Origin: Dasypus novemcinctus
Lineage: Eukaryota; Chordata; Mammalia; Cingulata; Dasypodidae
Assembly (NCBI RefSeq): GCF_030445035.2
Contig: NC_092216.1
Coordinates: 12,587,405 to 12,651,404, forward strand
Direction: 5' to 3'
Length of the DNA stretch: 64,000 nucleotides
Part shown: piece after piece, positions 1 through 9,844 of the stretch
Layout of the letters: each line of letters starts with the position of its first letter
How positions within the stretch are numbered: the first letter of the stretch is position 1
The notes under the pieces: generated by a model
What the model was told of the DNA's origin: nothing
Databases searched by the model: none
Seen by the model: only the letters and a program-made list of their open reading frames with translations
Program-made: the position numbers and the translations under genes

Positions 1-23
1 CCATTGATCAAGCACTCCATGCC

Positions 24-660
24 TTGCAGCGAGAGCTCAAGCTCCGCACACAGCCATGGTACATTTCTCATATTCGCAGCCATTCAGGGCTGCCCGGGCC
101 TCTAGCCACGGGTAATTCTGCTGCCGACCAAACCGTCTCCACCCATACAATAGCCACTGTCGGAGACTTGGTCAATCAAGCCAAACTTCTCCATTCTAAG
201 TTCCACTTTTCAGCAGCCTCACTTCAACGTCTTTTGCCAGGCCTCCCCAAGGAAACTTGCAAGCATTTGGTGCGCGCCTGTAAAACATGCGCCCCCTTCT
301 TGCCGCTTGGACAGTTGCAGCCACAAGGGGTCAACCCCCGTGGCCTCAAGCCAAACTCCCGATGGCAAATAGACGTCACCCATGTGCCATCATTTGGGCG
401 CCTCAAGTATGTCCATGTCACAGTCGACACCTTTTCTCACCTTTGCTACGCTGTCCCCTTACCGGGAGAAACAGCCAAGCATTGCATTAAAGCATTGCGG
501 CAAGTCATCTTATTCATGGGGGTTCCTTGGATGTTAAAACCGATAATAGGCCTAGGTATCGCAGCTCCTCATTCGCTGCTTTTCTCCAGCTCTACAACAT
601 TACTCATCACTTCGGCATTCCATACAACCCCCAAGGGCAGGCTATAGTAGAATGCATCCA
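24..660 (+). pseudogene. Broken ERV pol: betaretrovirus-type integrase remnant
   Basis: This is the end of a retroviral pol gene, encoding integrase, which inserts viral DNA into the host genome. The open frame from 24 carries an HHCC zinc-binding arrangement (His57, His61, Cys86, Cys89) and then the stretch GVNPRGLKPNSRWQIDVTH, which resembles betaretroviruses such as MMTV and Mason-Pfizer monkey virus. Asp117 in DVTH is the first catalytic acidic residue. Near 535-545 the reading frame shifts: the second catalytic Asp region (TDN) is read in another frame, and the third (VE, near 650) also lies outside the first frame. The gene is therefore dead. Its 5' part lies outside the window, and env and a 3' LTR follow in the same direction. 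Family-level assignment is firm; the exact ERV family is not known. Confidence 0.85.
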
Positions 661-999
661 CCGCCAGCTCAAAGTGCAAATTCAATAAGAGAAGGATCTA
701 CGCCCACATAGTCAACCAGGCGACATTATCACTGCCTGCCTCATTCACATAAACCTCCTCTCCTTTGATAAAAACGGTCTTTCCCCCCTCCATAAGCATT
801 GGGGCCCCTCCTACGCACCAACAGTTGCCCCAGTGGTGTTTTGGAAGGACCCAGAAACAAACAATTGGCAGGGACCCAGTCCCCTTCTCACCTAAGGCAG
901 AGGGTTTCTTGTGTCTTTCCAGAAAATGCCTCCCAGCCGCTCTGGATCCCCGGAAAAAAAACGTCAAACCCGCCACCGGCCAGCAGCAGGTTCCAACGA

Positions 1000-2860
1000 C
1001 GGATGATGAGAGCACTCGCCCATCGGATGGAGAGGCTAAATATGGCCGCGAATCCAGCTCATGACACCCTCCTCCTTGGACAGCTAGTACAGCTTGCTGT
1101 CCCCACCTTGGCTTCAAACAAAAAACCTAAAAATCTACACTCTCCTGCTTTTCATGTTAGTTCTGCTCCCCTCCACTACGGACCAGGCTAGTATAAGCCA
1201 TCGGCCCTTTAACTGGACACTCTCTCTTTAGCAGCAGGAAAAGCTCCTCGCTAATAACATTACTGCGGGTGCTCCCTCCTTCACAGTGCACATATGTAAT
1301 CTCGCCAACCTTCCTTTTGCCAGTGGTGGTTCCCTTCAAGACATTACACACAATACTCACCAGTGTTGGTACAGCTCACTTACAGGCCTTAACGGCCCTT
1401 ATAATCATGAAGTCTCAGGCTTCTATATCTGCCCTTCCACAGCCAGAGGCTGCCATGACCCAGCGCACTATTACTGCCCCTCCTGGGGGTGCAAAACCAT
1501 GGCCCACGGGTGGTCGGGAGCTCCCAATAGGGACCCCTACCTCTCCCTTTCTTTTAAGGATAAAAGTCACAGGAGCAGCATTAAGCCCTACTGGAGCAGC
1601 ATTACGTTCACTGTCAAAAACCCTAAAAATGCAGGCTGGTACAGGGCCGCACCTGGGGAGCCCGACTTTACATGAGCAACTATGATTACGGTGCCTTTTT
1701 CATTATAAAGAAAAATTCAATCCGCACACAATCCGCCACCGTGGGCCCAAATCAAGTTCTCAATCCTCCCCACACACGGCCTCCCCCTCCTCCCTCTGTT
1801 TCTCCTTCTCCTCCCGCTACCACCTTAAATCCTTCCATCACTAGGTATCCTCCCCACCGCCAAACCCTGCCACCCCCCAACCCTCTTGTAACCCTCCTCA
1901 ACGCATCATTTATCTCCTTAAACTTATCCCAGCCCAACCTTACACAACGTTGCTGGCTCTGCTTCTCCGCCGCGGCTCCCTTCTATGAAGCCATAGCTAC
2001 CAACGGCGCCTATCACGCCTCCCCAGACTCCACCGGTACCTCTTGCAATTGGAACCAAAAAAAAGAGGACTCACCCTCCGATCAGTTTCCCAGACTGGAC
2101 TCTGTATAATAAAAATCAGCGGCAAAGTTCTCCCCTCCATGCGGTCCCTCTGCAGCCTAACTCACACCCCTAATGCAGCCGCTAAGTTCCTAATTCCCCC
2201 TAATAATACCAAATGGCTATGTTCTTCCTCCGGCCTCACTCCATGTCTCAATGTTCAAACCCTTAACTCCACCAGCGACACCTGTGTGCTCATACTCATT
2301 GCCCCCCGTGTTCTCTTTTATACTGATAACCAATTCTTTGACTCCTGGCAGCACTTCAGCTCCCCGCAGCACGAGCAGAAACGGGAAGTCTTCACCGCCA
2401 TCACAATTGCCACCCTTCTAGGTCTTGCCGGTGCAGCCACTGGAGCTGCAGCTCTCAGCCTCCAAGATAATTCCTTTTCAACCCTTAGGCAAGCTGTCGA
2501 TGCAGACATCGCCCGCCTTGAGACTTCCATGGCCCACCTTGAAACATCTCTCAACTCCCTGTCTGAGGTCGTTCTCCAAAACCACAGGAGCCTAGACCTC
2601 CTCCTCCTAAAAGAGGGGGGCTCTGCGCAGCGTTAGGAGAAAAATGCTGCTTCTATGCTAACCACTCTGGCCTCATTCGAGATAACCTCGCACAAGTTAG
2701 GGCCTCTGCAAGAGAAAGCAGGAACGTGAAGCCGGATGGTCTTTCTCTTGGGGGCTGCCCAATGGAATCCTTTCTTACTTTCTCCCCTTTCTAGGCCCAC
2801 TCCTCACCCTTGTCCTCCTATTAGCCCTAGGACCCTGGATCATCAGGTGAATTGTCCGGC
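1000..2860 (+). pseudogene. Broken ERV env, gamma/type-D-like
   Basis: These are remnants of a retroviral envelope gene spread over several frames. A surface-subunit piece (about 1286-1675) contains the YYCPSWGC motif. It is followed by a proline-rich stretch (about 1740-1880) and a CWLC motif near 1950, the CxxC that pairs with the transmembrane subunit in gamma-type envelopes. The transmembrane piece (about 2043-2636) has an Ala/Gly-rich fusion-peptide-like segment, heptad repeats and the motif [16 protein letters not shown], typical of gamma and type-D env. A frameshift follows immediately, near 2615-2635, before the CX6CC cysteine cluster. A hydrophobic anchor is readable near 2785-2850. 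Stops and frameshifts in both subunits make the gene non-functional. It sits between betaretrovirus-type pol and the LTR, the arrangement of type-D retroviruses. Confidence 0.8.
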
Positions 2861-3323
2861 TTGTCAAAAGTCAAGTTAACTCTGTCCTTAGTAAGCCCAT
2901 CCAGGTCCGGTACCAGCGAATCCGCACCACCGACGAAGACGCACCAGGAGTCTCCATTAATTGCCGTCCTCCCCAAATGGCCAGCCGCCTCTCAACACAC
3001 CCAAGCCCCAGCTCCCCTGCCCCTACCCCTTCTCACTGCCCATCCTAACCCCTTACCCTTACCCTTTCCCCTCCCCCGCCCTGTTTATCTAAGGCCGCCA
3101 ACATTCCATCGAGGCGCTGGACTGGTTAGCCAATGACGGGCAACGGGATCGGCCCGCCAGTCAACCTAAGGCAGGGACACGGCCTTTTGCTGCCACGTTT
3201 CCCCATGACGGGTAAGACTGGCCACCTGTGTGGCACGGGCATTGCCCGGCTGGGCGCAATCCCGACCTAAGACAGGCACAGTCCCCCTCCCTCCTCAAAT
3301 CAAGCTTTTCGGAGGAGCTTAAT

Positions 3324-3340
3324 AAAAACAAAGGGGGAAA
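3324..3340 (+). promoter_or_regulatory. ERV polypurine tract
   Basis: A purine run ending in AAAGGGGGAAA lies immediately before the TG that opens the LTR. This is the position and composition of the plus-strand DNA primer used in retroviral reverse transcription, and it fixes the left edge of the LTR. Confidence 0.75.
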
Positions 3341-3835
3341 TGTGAGAGGAAGAGCGCCCGGCTTGCCACAGTAGCAAACGGTGCGGCAAGAAGTGATACC
3401 GCCTCTGCCCACTGGGCCTAGATAAGGTGACCACGCCTGACTAGGCCTTTGCTGCTAACGGCTGGCCAGCGCTGCCCTCCCCCTTTTTATCTCCCGCCTA
3501 GCCCAACATCCGGCCAGCTCTCACTCCCCCTTTCCCCTCCCCTATTCCAAACCTCTCCGCCAGCCCTCTGCTTAGCAACCGCTTACAATCACCTATCAGG
3601 AAGCAGTACCCGCCCGCACCTATCAAATCCCTCCACGCAGTCCCTAACCCTATAAAGCTATGTCCCCTTCCGCAATAAACCGGACTTGCGTACCAGACCT
3701 GGTCTCCGCGGCATTCTTTCTCCCCTCGCCACGCGTCCTCCACGCCTGAGAGCCCCTCTGAGGCTGTCTGCCGCAGCCTCAGATGCCTTTGCGGCCAGCT
3801 GACCCCTCCAAACCCCCCCGTCAGCGTCGGGGTGC
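3341..3835 (+). repeat. 3' LTR of the betaretrovirus-like ERV
   Basis: The LTR begins with TGTGAGAGG right after the polypurine tract. It has a TATA-like element (CTATAAAG, about 3650) and a poly(A) signal AATAAA (about 3675), followed by a C-rich U5. The right edge is placed at a CA near 3835 after GTCGGGGTGCA; a few bases either way are possible because the 5' LTR is outside the window. Length is about 495 bp. Confidence 0.75.
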
Positions 3836-4745
3836 AAGCCGCCCCAGCTGCACTGGAGTTTTATTTTCTTCCCTTGAATGAGCCATATCTTCTTATTTCT
3901 TTGGATGGCTTGTGGGTTTTTTTTTTATGTTGTGTGGGATTTGATTGTTTTGGTGTGCTAACTCTGGCAGCCGTTTCTCCCACTTGCCTGAGGCTTTATT
4001 TTAGATTGGCCGTGTGTTAAGGCTTTTCGTCATCACTTGGTCCAGTTTGTACTGAATCTTTAGAGCAGCCCCCTATTGAATTGCTCAGCTTTTCTCAGGT
4101 CTTCTGCACCTGTTGCTCACCCTGCAGGCACTGCAAATTTTAAAATTACCAAGTATGTGCAATTATTTCATTTCCAGGAGAAGATGTCCTTTTTTGTTCC
4201 TTCTGGGCTCTTCTGCTTGCTTTTATGCAGACTTCCTTCCCCAGCATATGTGCTTTGTCCCACTGTTCTCCCACGCTCAGGTCTGCCTTTTCCCTACAAC
4301 TTTTAGCGCTGTCTTCCCTGCTTTACATGGTTCACTTTCTCCCCACTTTCCCTTGCAGCTTTTTGGCCTCAGGTAACTTCCACATTAGGGTATCCCACCC
4401 TTGGGAGCCTAATGGCATCATGGTTCAAAATCAGCCTTTTTCTTCATTTAGGTACACCAGCTATTGGGGTCCAGATTGAGGGTGTGCACTACTTGCCAAC
4501 AGTTCTACGGCAGGTCGCTCTTGCTTCCTGGACAGCCTTTTAATCCCTGCCAGTGGCTACTAGGGCCCCTCCCTGATTTCATAGCCCTGGGTCTTGTGCC
4601 TGAATGTGTGTGTTGCTCCAAGTTGCTGCAATGTGGGGCTCTGTGGTCAGTGACCACTAGGTGGCTGGGCTGGAAGCCTGTCATTCTGCCTCCCTCCCCT
4701 TCATGCCCCTTTCCTCCCCTTCTTCCTGCAGGTGCACATTCCTAA
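3836..4745. other. No gene seen; pyrimidine-rich unassigned sequence
   Basis: This stretch between the ERV LTR and the next LTR-like block is T/C-rich and has only short uninformative frames. I recognise no gene or named repeat in it; it may be old repeat DNA. Confidence 0.5.
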
Positions 4746-5093
4746 TTGATAGGGAACAGACCTCCTGTCCCTGCTCCCTCCTGGCTCCCTCCCTTCACAT
4801 TCTGGTATGATAGTAGCACCCAGGTCAGAGGGACGTGGATGGAACTACAGAGCCCATAGGAGTTACCTCACCCCGACCTTGAAACTGCAAAGCTAGCATA
4901 CTACAAACTAGTCCCTTTGTAGTCTAGCCGCAGATCAAGTTATAAAACCCGCCTCCCCCTCTTTCGCTGCTGCTCTCTATTCTAGACTCAGCTGCCTGCA
5001 AAGCTCTCTCATTAAAGGCTTTGTTTCAACTAAGCTCAGCTTCTGGTCTGATTTCTAAGATACCTCCCTTCCTCGGCTTCCCTTCGAACTTAA
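4746..5093 (+). repeat. Probable solo LTR, gammaretrovirus-like
   Basis: The block has LTR architecture on the + strand: a TATA box (TTATAAAACCC, about 4940), then about 70 bp later a poly(A) signal ATTAAA (about 5011) within CTCTCATTAAAGGCTTTGTTT, and a T/C-rich U5 that seems to end at AACTTAACA. The left edge (TGATAGGG at 4746, or TGATAGTAG near 4807) is uncertain. No internal retroviral sequence adjoins it, so it is probably a solo LTR. It lies about 0.9 kb upstream of HSFY and reads in the same direction. Confidence 0.55.
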
Positions 5094-5329
5094 CAGTAGT
5101 TCCCAGTTGCATATCTCCAACCTTCTTTTCGGGGGGCTTGCTTTTTTGTTTTCTGTCAGCATTTGTGGAGTCTCTGTCATCCTGCAGATTTCCAAGCAAA
5201 AGGAACGAGCACTTTTGTTTAGTTGTCTCTACAGGGAAATGTTTCCAGGGATGTGTTCTGCCACCATCTTTTGATAACACTCTACTACCTGATTATGTTT
5301 TATTTTTCATGTTATTTGTTTTTTCTATC

Positions 5330-5430
5330 TTTTTTTAGGAGGTACTGATGATTGAACCTGGGACCTCCACCACTGAGCTCCACCAGCAAGCGAAGCAGGC
5401 CCTGCACTACTGAGCTCCACCAGCTCCATA
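5330..5430 (-). repeat. Degraded tRNA-derived SINE fragment
   Basis: The text GATTGAACCTGGGACCTCCA followed by CACTGAGCTCCACC resembles the antisense of a tRNA-like SINE head (B-box and A-box regions). The piece is short and partly duplicated within itself, so the subfamily cannot be given. Confidence 0.5.
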
Positions 5431-5439
5431 AATCATTTT

Positions 5440-5665
5440 ATTTTAAGCATAGGTCATAACGACAGTGGTGCACCTTTTAAAAACTGAGGTAAAATTCACA
5501 TAGTATAAAATTAACTCTTGAAAAGTGTAAAATTTAGTTGCATTTACTATGTTGCCAATGTTCTTTAACTGTCACTTCTCTCTAGTTCCAAAACATTTTC
5601 TTCATTCCCGCAATGAACCCTGTACCCATTAAGCAGTGATTTCCCAATACTCCTCCCCAGGCCAG
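5440..5665 (-). repeat. Old L1 3'-end fragment
   Basis: The sequence running from the TTTTAAAAACTGAGGTAAAA region to GTACCCATTAAGCAGTGATT parallels the block at 49210-49400. Both look like antisense 3' ends of old mammalian L1 elements. It is heavily diverged. Confidence 0.5.
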
Positions 5666-5689
5666 GCTGTCAAAAGAAAAATCCGTGTT

Positions 5690-5987
5690 GGACAGTATTA
5701 ATCAGGCAAGAATGACTTTACTCAAGGACTGCTGCAGGAGGGAAGAGAGGCTAGAACTCAACTCCAAGGAAGGCAGAGGTTTAGTTAGGAAGAAAACTTT
5801 TAACTGAATGTTACACATTAATTGCTAGGAGACCAGTCATCTTGTGATGTCACTGCTATTCAGGCTGAGAAGCATTGTGATGGCATAGGATTAGTTTATC
5901 TGTGCAGCCTTAGCAAGGCAGCATTTGAAGCTGCAGTGTTGAAAACCATGCAGGTGAGAAAAATAACTGAGGGCAAATTTATTTAAC
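5690..5987 (+). promoter_or_regulatory. Region upstream of HSFY; likely 5' UTR or promoter, part possibly LTR-derived
   Basis: This is the only stretch between the old L1 fragment and the HSFY start codon. It contains GTGATGTCAC, a CRE-like palindromic core, near 5846. Its first part (TTGGACAGTATTAATCAGGCAAG...ACTTTACTCAAGG) reads like an antisense LTR. No TATA box is evident and the transcription start cannot be placed. The promoter role is inferred from position only. Confidence 0.3.
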
Positions 5988-7643
5988 ATGGAAGTTCAAG
6001 ATTCTTCTCCGAAAGACAGATCAACTCATTCAGAAACCTCCATTGCGTCTCCTTCCTGTGGTCACACATACACTGGAGACTCAGACTTGAGGTCTAAAAT
6101 TGAAGAAAATGCTTTTCAGGCTTTGTCTGAAGGACCCTTGATGAAGAGACCACGTTACACATTTTGTGTTCCCCGGCCAGAAGAAGATGATTTCCTTTCT
6201 TTGACCTTCCCCAGAAAACTCTGGAAAATAGTTGGAAGCGACCGTTTTAAGTCAATTTGGTGGGATGAAAATGGGACTTCTATAGTGATTAATGAAGAAC
6301 TCTTTAAGAAAGAAGTTTTGGAAAGAAAAACCCCTTTCAGAATATTTGAAACTGAGAGTATGAAAAGTTTGGTTCGACAGCTAAATCTCTATGGATTTAG
6401 TAAAGTGCGACAGCATTTTCAAAGATCTGCTTCTCTGGCTGACTTTCTGGCAGAAGAAAAAGAAGCCTCTGTTTTAAGCAAGGTATTCAAAGATTTTCAG
6501 TTACTGCTTAGATGGGAAATAAATGATTTTATTTTTATATGTTGCTAAGTACTTGAAAATATATAAGAAGTAAAATTAGATTTTTTAAATGATGTGGGAA
6601 AATTAGGGTTAAAATTAATTTTAAAATACCAGGATAGCTTAGACATTAATCATTGAGGATTATGCAAAAAAACTTGGAATTTTATCTTTGAGCTTTAAAG
6701 GCACTGAACTAAATGCAATTCACTGTACTTGTAAATATACAGCATATTTTCATTTGGAGATCATAATATTTAAATGTTTGTTTCCCAACAGTGAAATTTT
6801 GAAGACTAGTCAACAGGATTCAGGCATTACTGATGATATTAACTTTATGTGATGAAACTAAAATCCGAGATTTTTTTGAGTTATATTTATTATTGTCTGA
6901 CTTGCTCTTGGTTGAAAATGTCACTAAATAATGTTTTCCTTTGCTTTTAGTTACAGTTCTACCAACACCCAAACTTTAAACGAGGCTGTCCCCAGCTTTT
7001 AGTAAATATGAAAAGAAGAGTCGGGATTAAAAATGCTTCTACCGTATCTGCTTCATTAGTTCAAGACTTCAACAAGAAGCACTTTAGAGCAGTGAGTAAC
7101 GCGGACAATCAGAATTCCGGTGCAGTTGCTGAAACTAGTAGGGAAAGATTACTTTCAGCCTCTACAAATGTAAACGTGCCTTTAATAAGGCAGCCTTCGA
7201 ACAGCCAGGAAGTTGCTAGTACAACTCCCCTAGTCAGAAGTGTTTTTTCTCCTTCATCAGCTTCAATTACACCATCAGAACAAATCCTAACAGATAAACA
7301 TGGTGTTTTAAACCAGCTGACCACTTTTCACATGCAATCCCATAGCAGCTACACTCAAGCAAATGGCTACATTGTGAATTTTGTTAGAACTGCAACTTCT
7401 GTTTCTCAGTACCATATCGTATCTCCTATAGAGAACAATTACTCTGGACTGATGGTGGAGCCGCCTTCTGTCCCAACTGGTTATCCTGATTTACCAGCCC
7501 ATGAGGCTCCTTTTTCCACCTTCCTACAAGGAGGCAACCCATGGCTCCCAATGGCTGTAATACCTGATTCGTCTGCCACCTCTCTTTTAAGGTCACCTCA
7601 ACAACCATCTTCATTATACCAACATTTTCCTCATTTCAGTTGA
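5988..7643 (+). CDS. HSFY: HSFY, heat-shock-factor-like Y-linked protein (two coding exons, intact)
   Basis: The protein is a nuclear DNA-binding factor of the HSF superfamily. Family members are expressed mainly in testis and are linked to spermatogenesis. Exon 1 is 5988-6482 (165 codons) and exon 2 is 6951-7643 (230 codons plus TGA), giving about 395 aa against about 401 in human HSFY1. The start ATG has A at -3 and G at +4. The HSF-type winged-helix domain runs from about residue 73 (FPRKLWKIV) into exon 2, with the recognition helix at SLVRQLNLYGFSKV (127-140). Exon 2 opens LQFYQHPNFKRGCPQLL, then MKRRVGIKNAS, close to the human protein. The tail is Ser/Pro-rich and conserved in blocks (LNQLTTFHMQSHS, GNPWLPM). 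No leucine-zipper oligomerisation region is seen, as expected for HSFY rather than HSF1/2. No stop or frameshift interrupts either exon. The intron rules out a simple retrocopy. HSFX or an autosomal HSFY-like locus is less likely given the closeness to HSFY. Confidence 0.93.
6483..6950 (+). other. HSFY intron
   Basis: A phase-0 intron of 468 bp. The donor is AAG|GTATTC and the acceptor is a T-rich tract ending TTTGCTTTTAG|TTACAG. Reading through the intron would add about 20 unrelated residues and a stop near 6546, so splicing is needed for the full-length protein. Confidence 0.88.
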
Positions 7644-7734
7644 CCTTCTACCAAAAGAGGTCCAGATTTTGCAGGATGAGAAAGACTAAAATTTTCTTTT
7701 GACAAGTGTCAACCTGCAATTCTCTAATTTGAAC

Positions 7735-7740
7735 AATAAA
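7735..7740 (+). terminator. HSFY poly(A) signal
   Basis: A canonical AATAAA lies 92 bp after the stop codon, with a T/GT-rich stretch (TTTATTGTCACTGTTTCG) about 10-25 bp downstream. This gives a short 3' UTR of roughly 120 bp. Confidence 0.75.
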
Positions 7741-7794
7741 CTTAAGTGTTTATTGTCACTGTTTCGTTTTCCTTATTTTTTAAAATAATTAAGA

Positions 7795-8290
7795 ATGAAA
7801 TGGGGTGCAGCCGTGCTCAGAGATGTATTCACCAAGTGCAATGAATGTCTCATGATGGAGGAGGTTGTGGTTATGGGAGGAGTGGGGTGAGGGGGGTGGG
7901 AGGCATAGGGAACCTCATATATATTTTTTAATGTAACATTAAAAATAAATAAATAAATTTTGAAAAATGAAATGCAATGAGAAAAGAGTTAAAAAAAAAG
8001 ATACAATAATATAAAATGTCTGGTAAAGGGAAACCTAGGCAGGCAAAAAGCAGATGAACAATTTCCTAGGGTGTCAGAGTGAGAATAAATATTATTTGTT
8101 AACGATTATGAAAAGAATCTCTTCAGTGATAGAAATGTCCTAGAACTGGATTGCGGTGATGGTTACACATCTCAGGAAATGTACAAAAAGTCATTAAATT
8201 GTAACTTAAAATGGTGAGTGTTATGGTATGTGAATTATACCTTGATAAACTTGCTAAAACATTAAACTAATAAAGAAGTGTGATATCTAC
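7795..8290 (+). repeat. L1 3' ends, + strand
   Basis: The block 7795-7980 (ATGTATTCACCAAGTGCAATGAATG, a G-rich run, then TTTTTTAATGTAACATTAAAAATAAAT) is the reverse complement of the L1 3' end at 52360-52500 and ends in an A-rich tail. A second piece (about 8080-8280, GGTGATGGTTACACATCTC...TATGGTATGTGAATTATACC) is a typical older L1 3' UTR. The two look like separate, nested or successive insertions just past HSFY. Confidence 0.75.
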
Positions 8291-8902
8291 GAAAAACAAA
8301 AAAGAATAAAATGGGTCAGGCTCTTGTGCCATATTGTACTATATATATATTATATGTGTACTTCATTATGCAGATGACTTGGGTCATTTGAACCCAAGGA
8401 TGTTTGAAATGTATGTAAATTATATTCATACTGGTATACTTAATTGTGTAAGAAAGAAGAAAGAATGCAGTGTGTGGAGAATGAATGGGGCTGTTTGGAG
8501 ATAGGGAGAGGTAATCTACGATGAATCAAATGAGGGTTTGAATTAGGAGAGCATGGAGGAGGAAACAGATACTAAGATGAATCTAGGGAAGGTAAATACA
8601 CACTATTTTCTCTAATACTTCCTCAAGTACATTGCATTTCCCTACCCCATTATTTTCAATAATGGCCTTGAGTTAGCAAAGAAGACTGACTTCATAAAGT
8701 ACTGTCATGCTTGAAAGTCTTACATAATCTAGCCAGCCCCATAACCATGATGGCCATTAATTAATTCATCGCTGGAATAATAAAGACCGCATATCAAAAC
8801 ATGGAATTTTACAGCCTAGAGTTAGCAAGGGCCCTTTTTCCTCTGCCATCCTCAAAGACTTCCAAATGGTTTGTGCTGTTAATTGTGCTTCATGAGTCCA
8901 CA
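8291..8902. other. No gene seen; AT-rich
   Basis: AT-rich sequence with a short TA run near 8340-8356. I see no gene, RNA or named repeat. Confidence 0.5.
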
Positions 8903-8912
8903 CTTTGACTTT

Positions 8913-9414
8913 TCTTTTTCTCCCCAAGATTTATTTATTCCTCCCCATTTTTATTCCCTGTTTGATCTTCTGCATCCACCTCTCCCCCGTCTTCTCCTCT
9001 CCCCCAGGATCCACCGGACTTGATCCTGGGGACCTCCGATGTGGAGAGAGGTTCCCCGTCAGCTGCGCCACCCCAGCTCCCGGCCTCCGCTGCAGCCCAC
9101 CCTGGACTCTTTCCCCTTCGACCCTTCCCAGTTGCATCATCATCCCGCTGCCTGACCCAGCTGCATGGGCACTGGCCCACCAGGAGGGCACCTGTGCTTG
9201 CCACGCAGGCACTCACAAGGGCACTGGGCTCACCGCGTGGGCACTCAGCTTGTGATGTGGGCACTCACACGGGCACTCTGCTCGCCTAGCGGGCACGGGC
9301 CTGTTGTGCAGGCACGCCCCCTCCTCTCCTTCACCAGGAGTCCCAGGGATCGCACCTCGGCCCTCCCACATGGCAGGCAGAAGCCCCATCACTTGAGCCA
9401 CATCTGCTCCCTCG
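8913..9414 (-). repeat. DAS-SINE variant with perfect target duplication
   Basis: A SINE on the minus strand: the right side reads CTTGAGCCACATCTGCTCCC (antisense tRNA-like head) and the left edge is a T-rich tail start. The 10-bp duplication CTTTGACTTT at 8903-8912 and 9415-9424 flanks it exactly. The body from about 9165 to 9315 contains repeated GGGCACT units, unlike the other DAS-SINEs here. Confidence 0.8.
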
Positions 9415-9559
9415 CTTTGACTTTCATAATGCACACTTTTATTAGGTTACTTTCTTGCTGTATACAAAGGAGGCTTAATTCTGTATCCTGGCTTTTAATA
9501 CCACATAGATTCTGAGCCCAGATCCTTAGCATACCTTAAGGCCCTTAAAAATGTGGCTT

Positions 9560-9840
9560 CTTTTCAGTTTTGCAACTTAAATCTCTGCTTCTCCACTCTT
9601 TGGAGCTCTATTCAGACAATTGCTTTTACCAATTCTCATTTCCATCTCGTAACTTCTGTCCAAGATCTGCCTGGGGCTTTCTCCCTGTGGACCCTCTCCC
9701 TCATTGCTTATCCTTTAGGTCTCAGCACAGCTGTCAACTCCTCAAGGAGGCCTGGTGTTCTCCTTGTCTGCCTTGGACACCCAGCACTGACGCAGGACAG
9801 TGGCTGGCACATCACCTTTTTCAGTACTTATTGAATGGGT
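9560..9840 (+). repeat. L2 LINE 3' fragment
   Basis: Pyrimidine-rich sequence ending GGCTGGCACATCACC...TACTTATTGAATGGGTAA has the form of an L2 3' end (a GCCTGGCACATAGTAGG...TGTTGAATGAATG type pattern). Diverged, as expected for this ancient family. Confidence 0.6.
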
Positions 9841-9844
9841 AATA

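Noticed and set aside
5988-7643. HSFY as a processed pseudogene
   Set aside because: A canonical intron with both splice sites separates the two coding exons, and no frame break was found.
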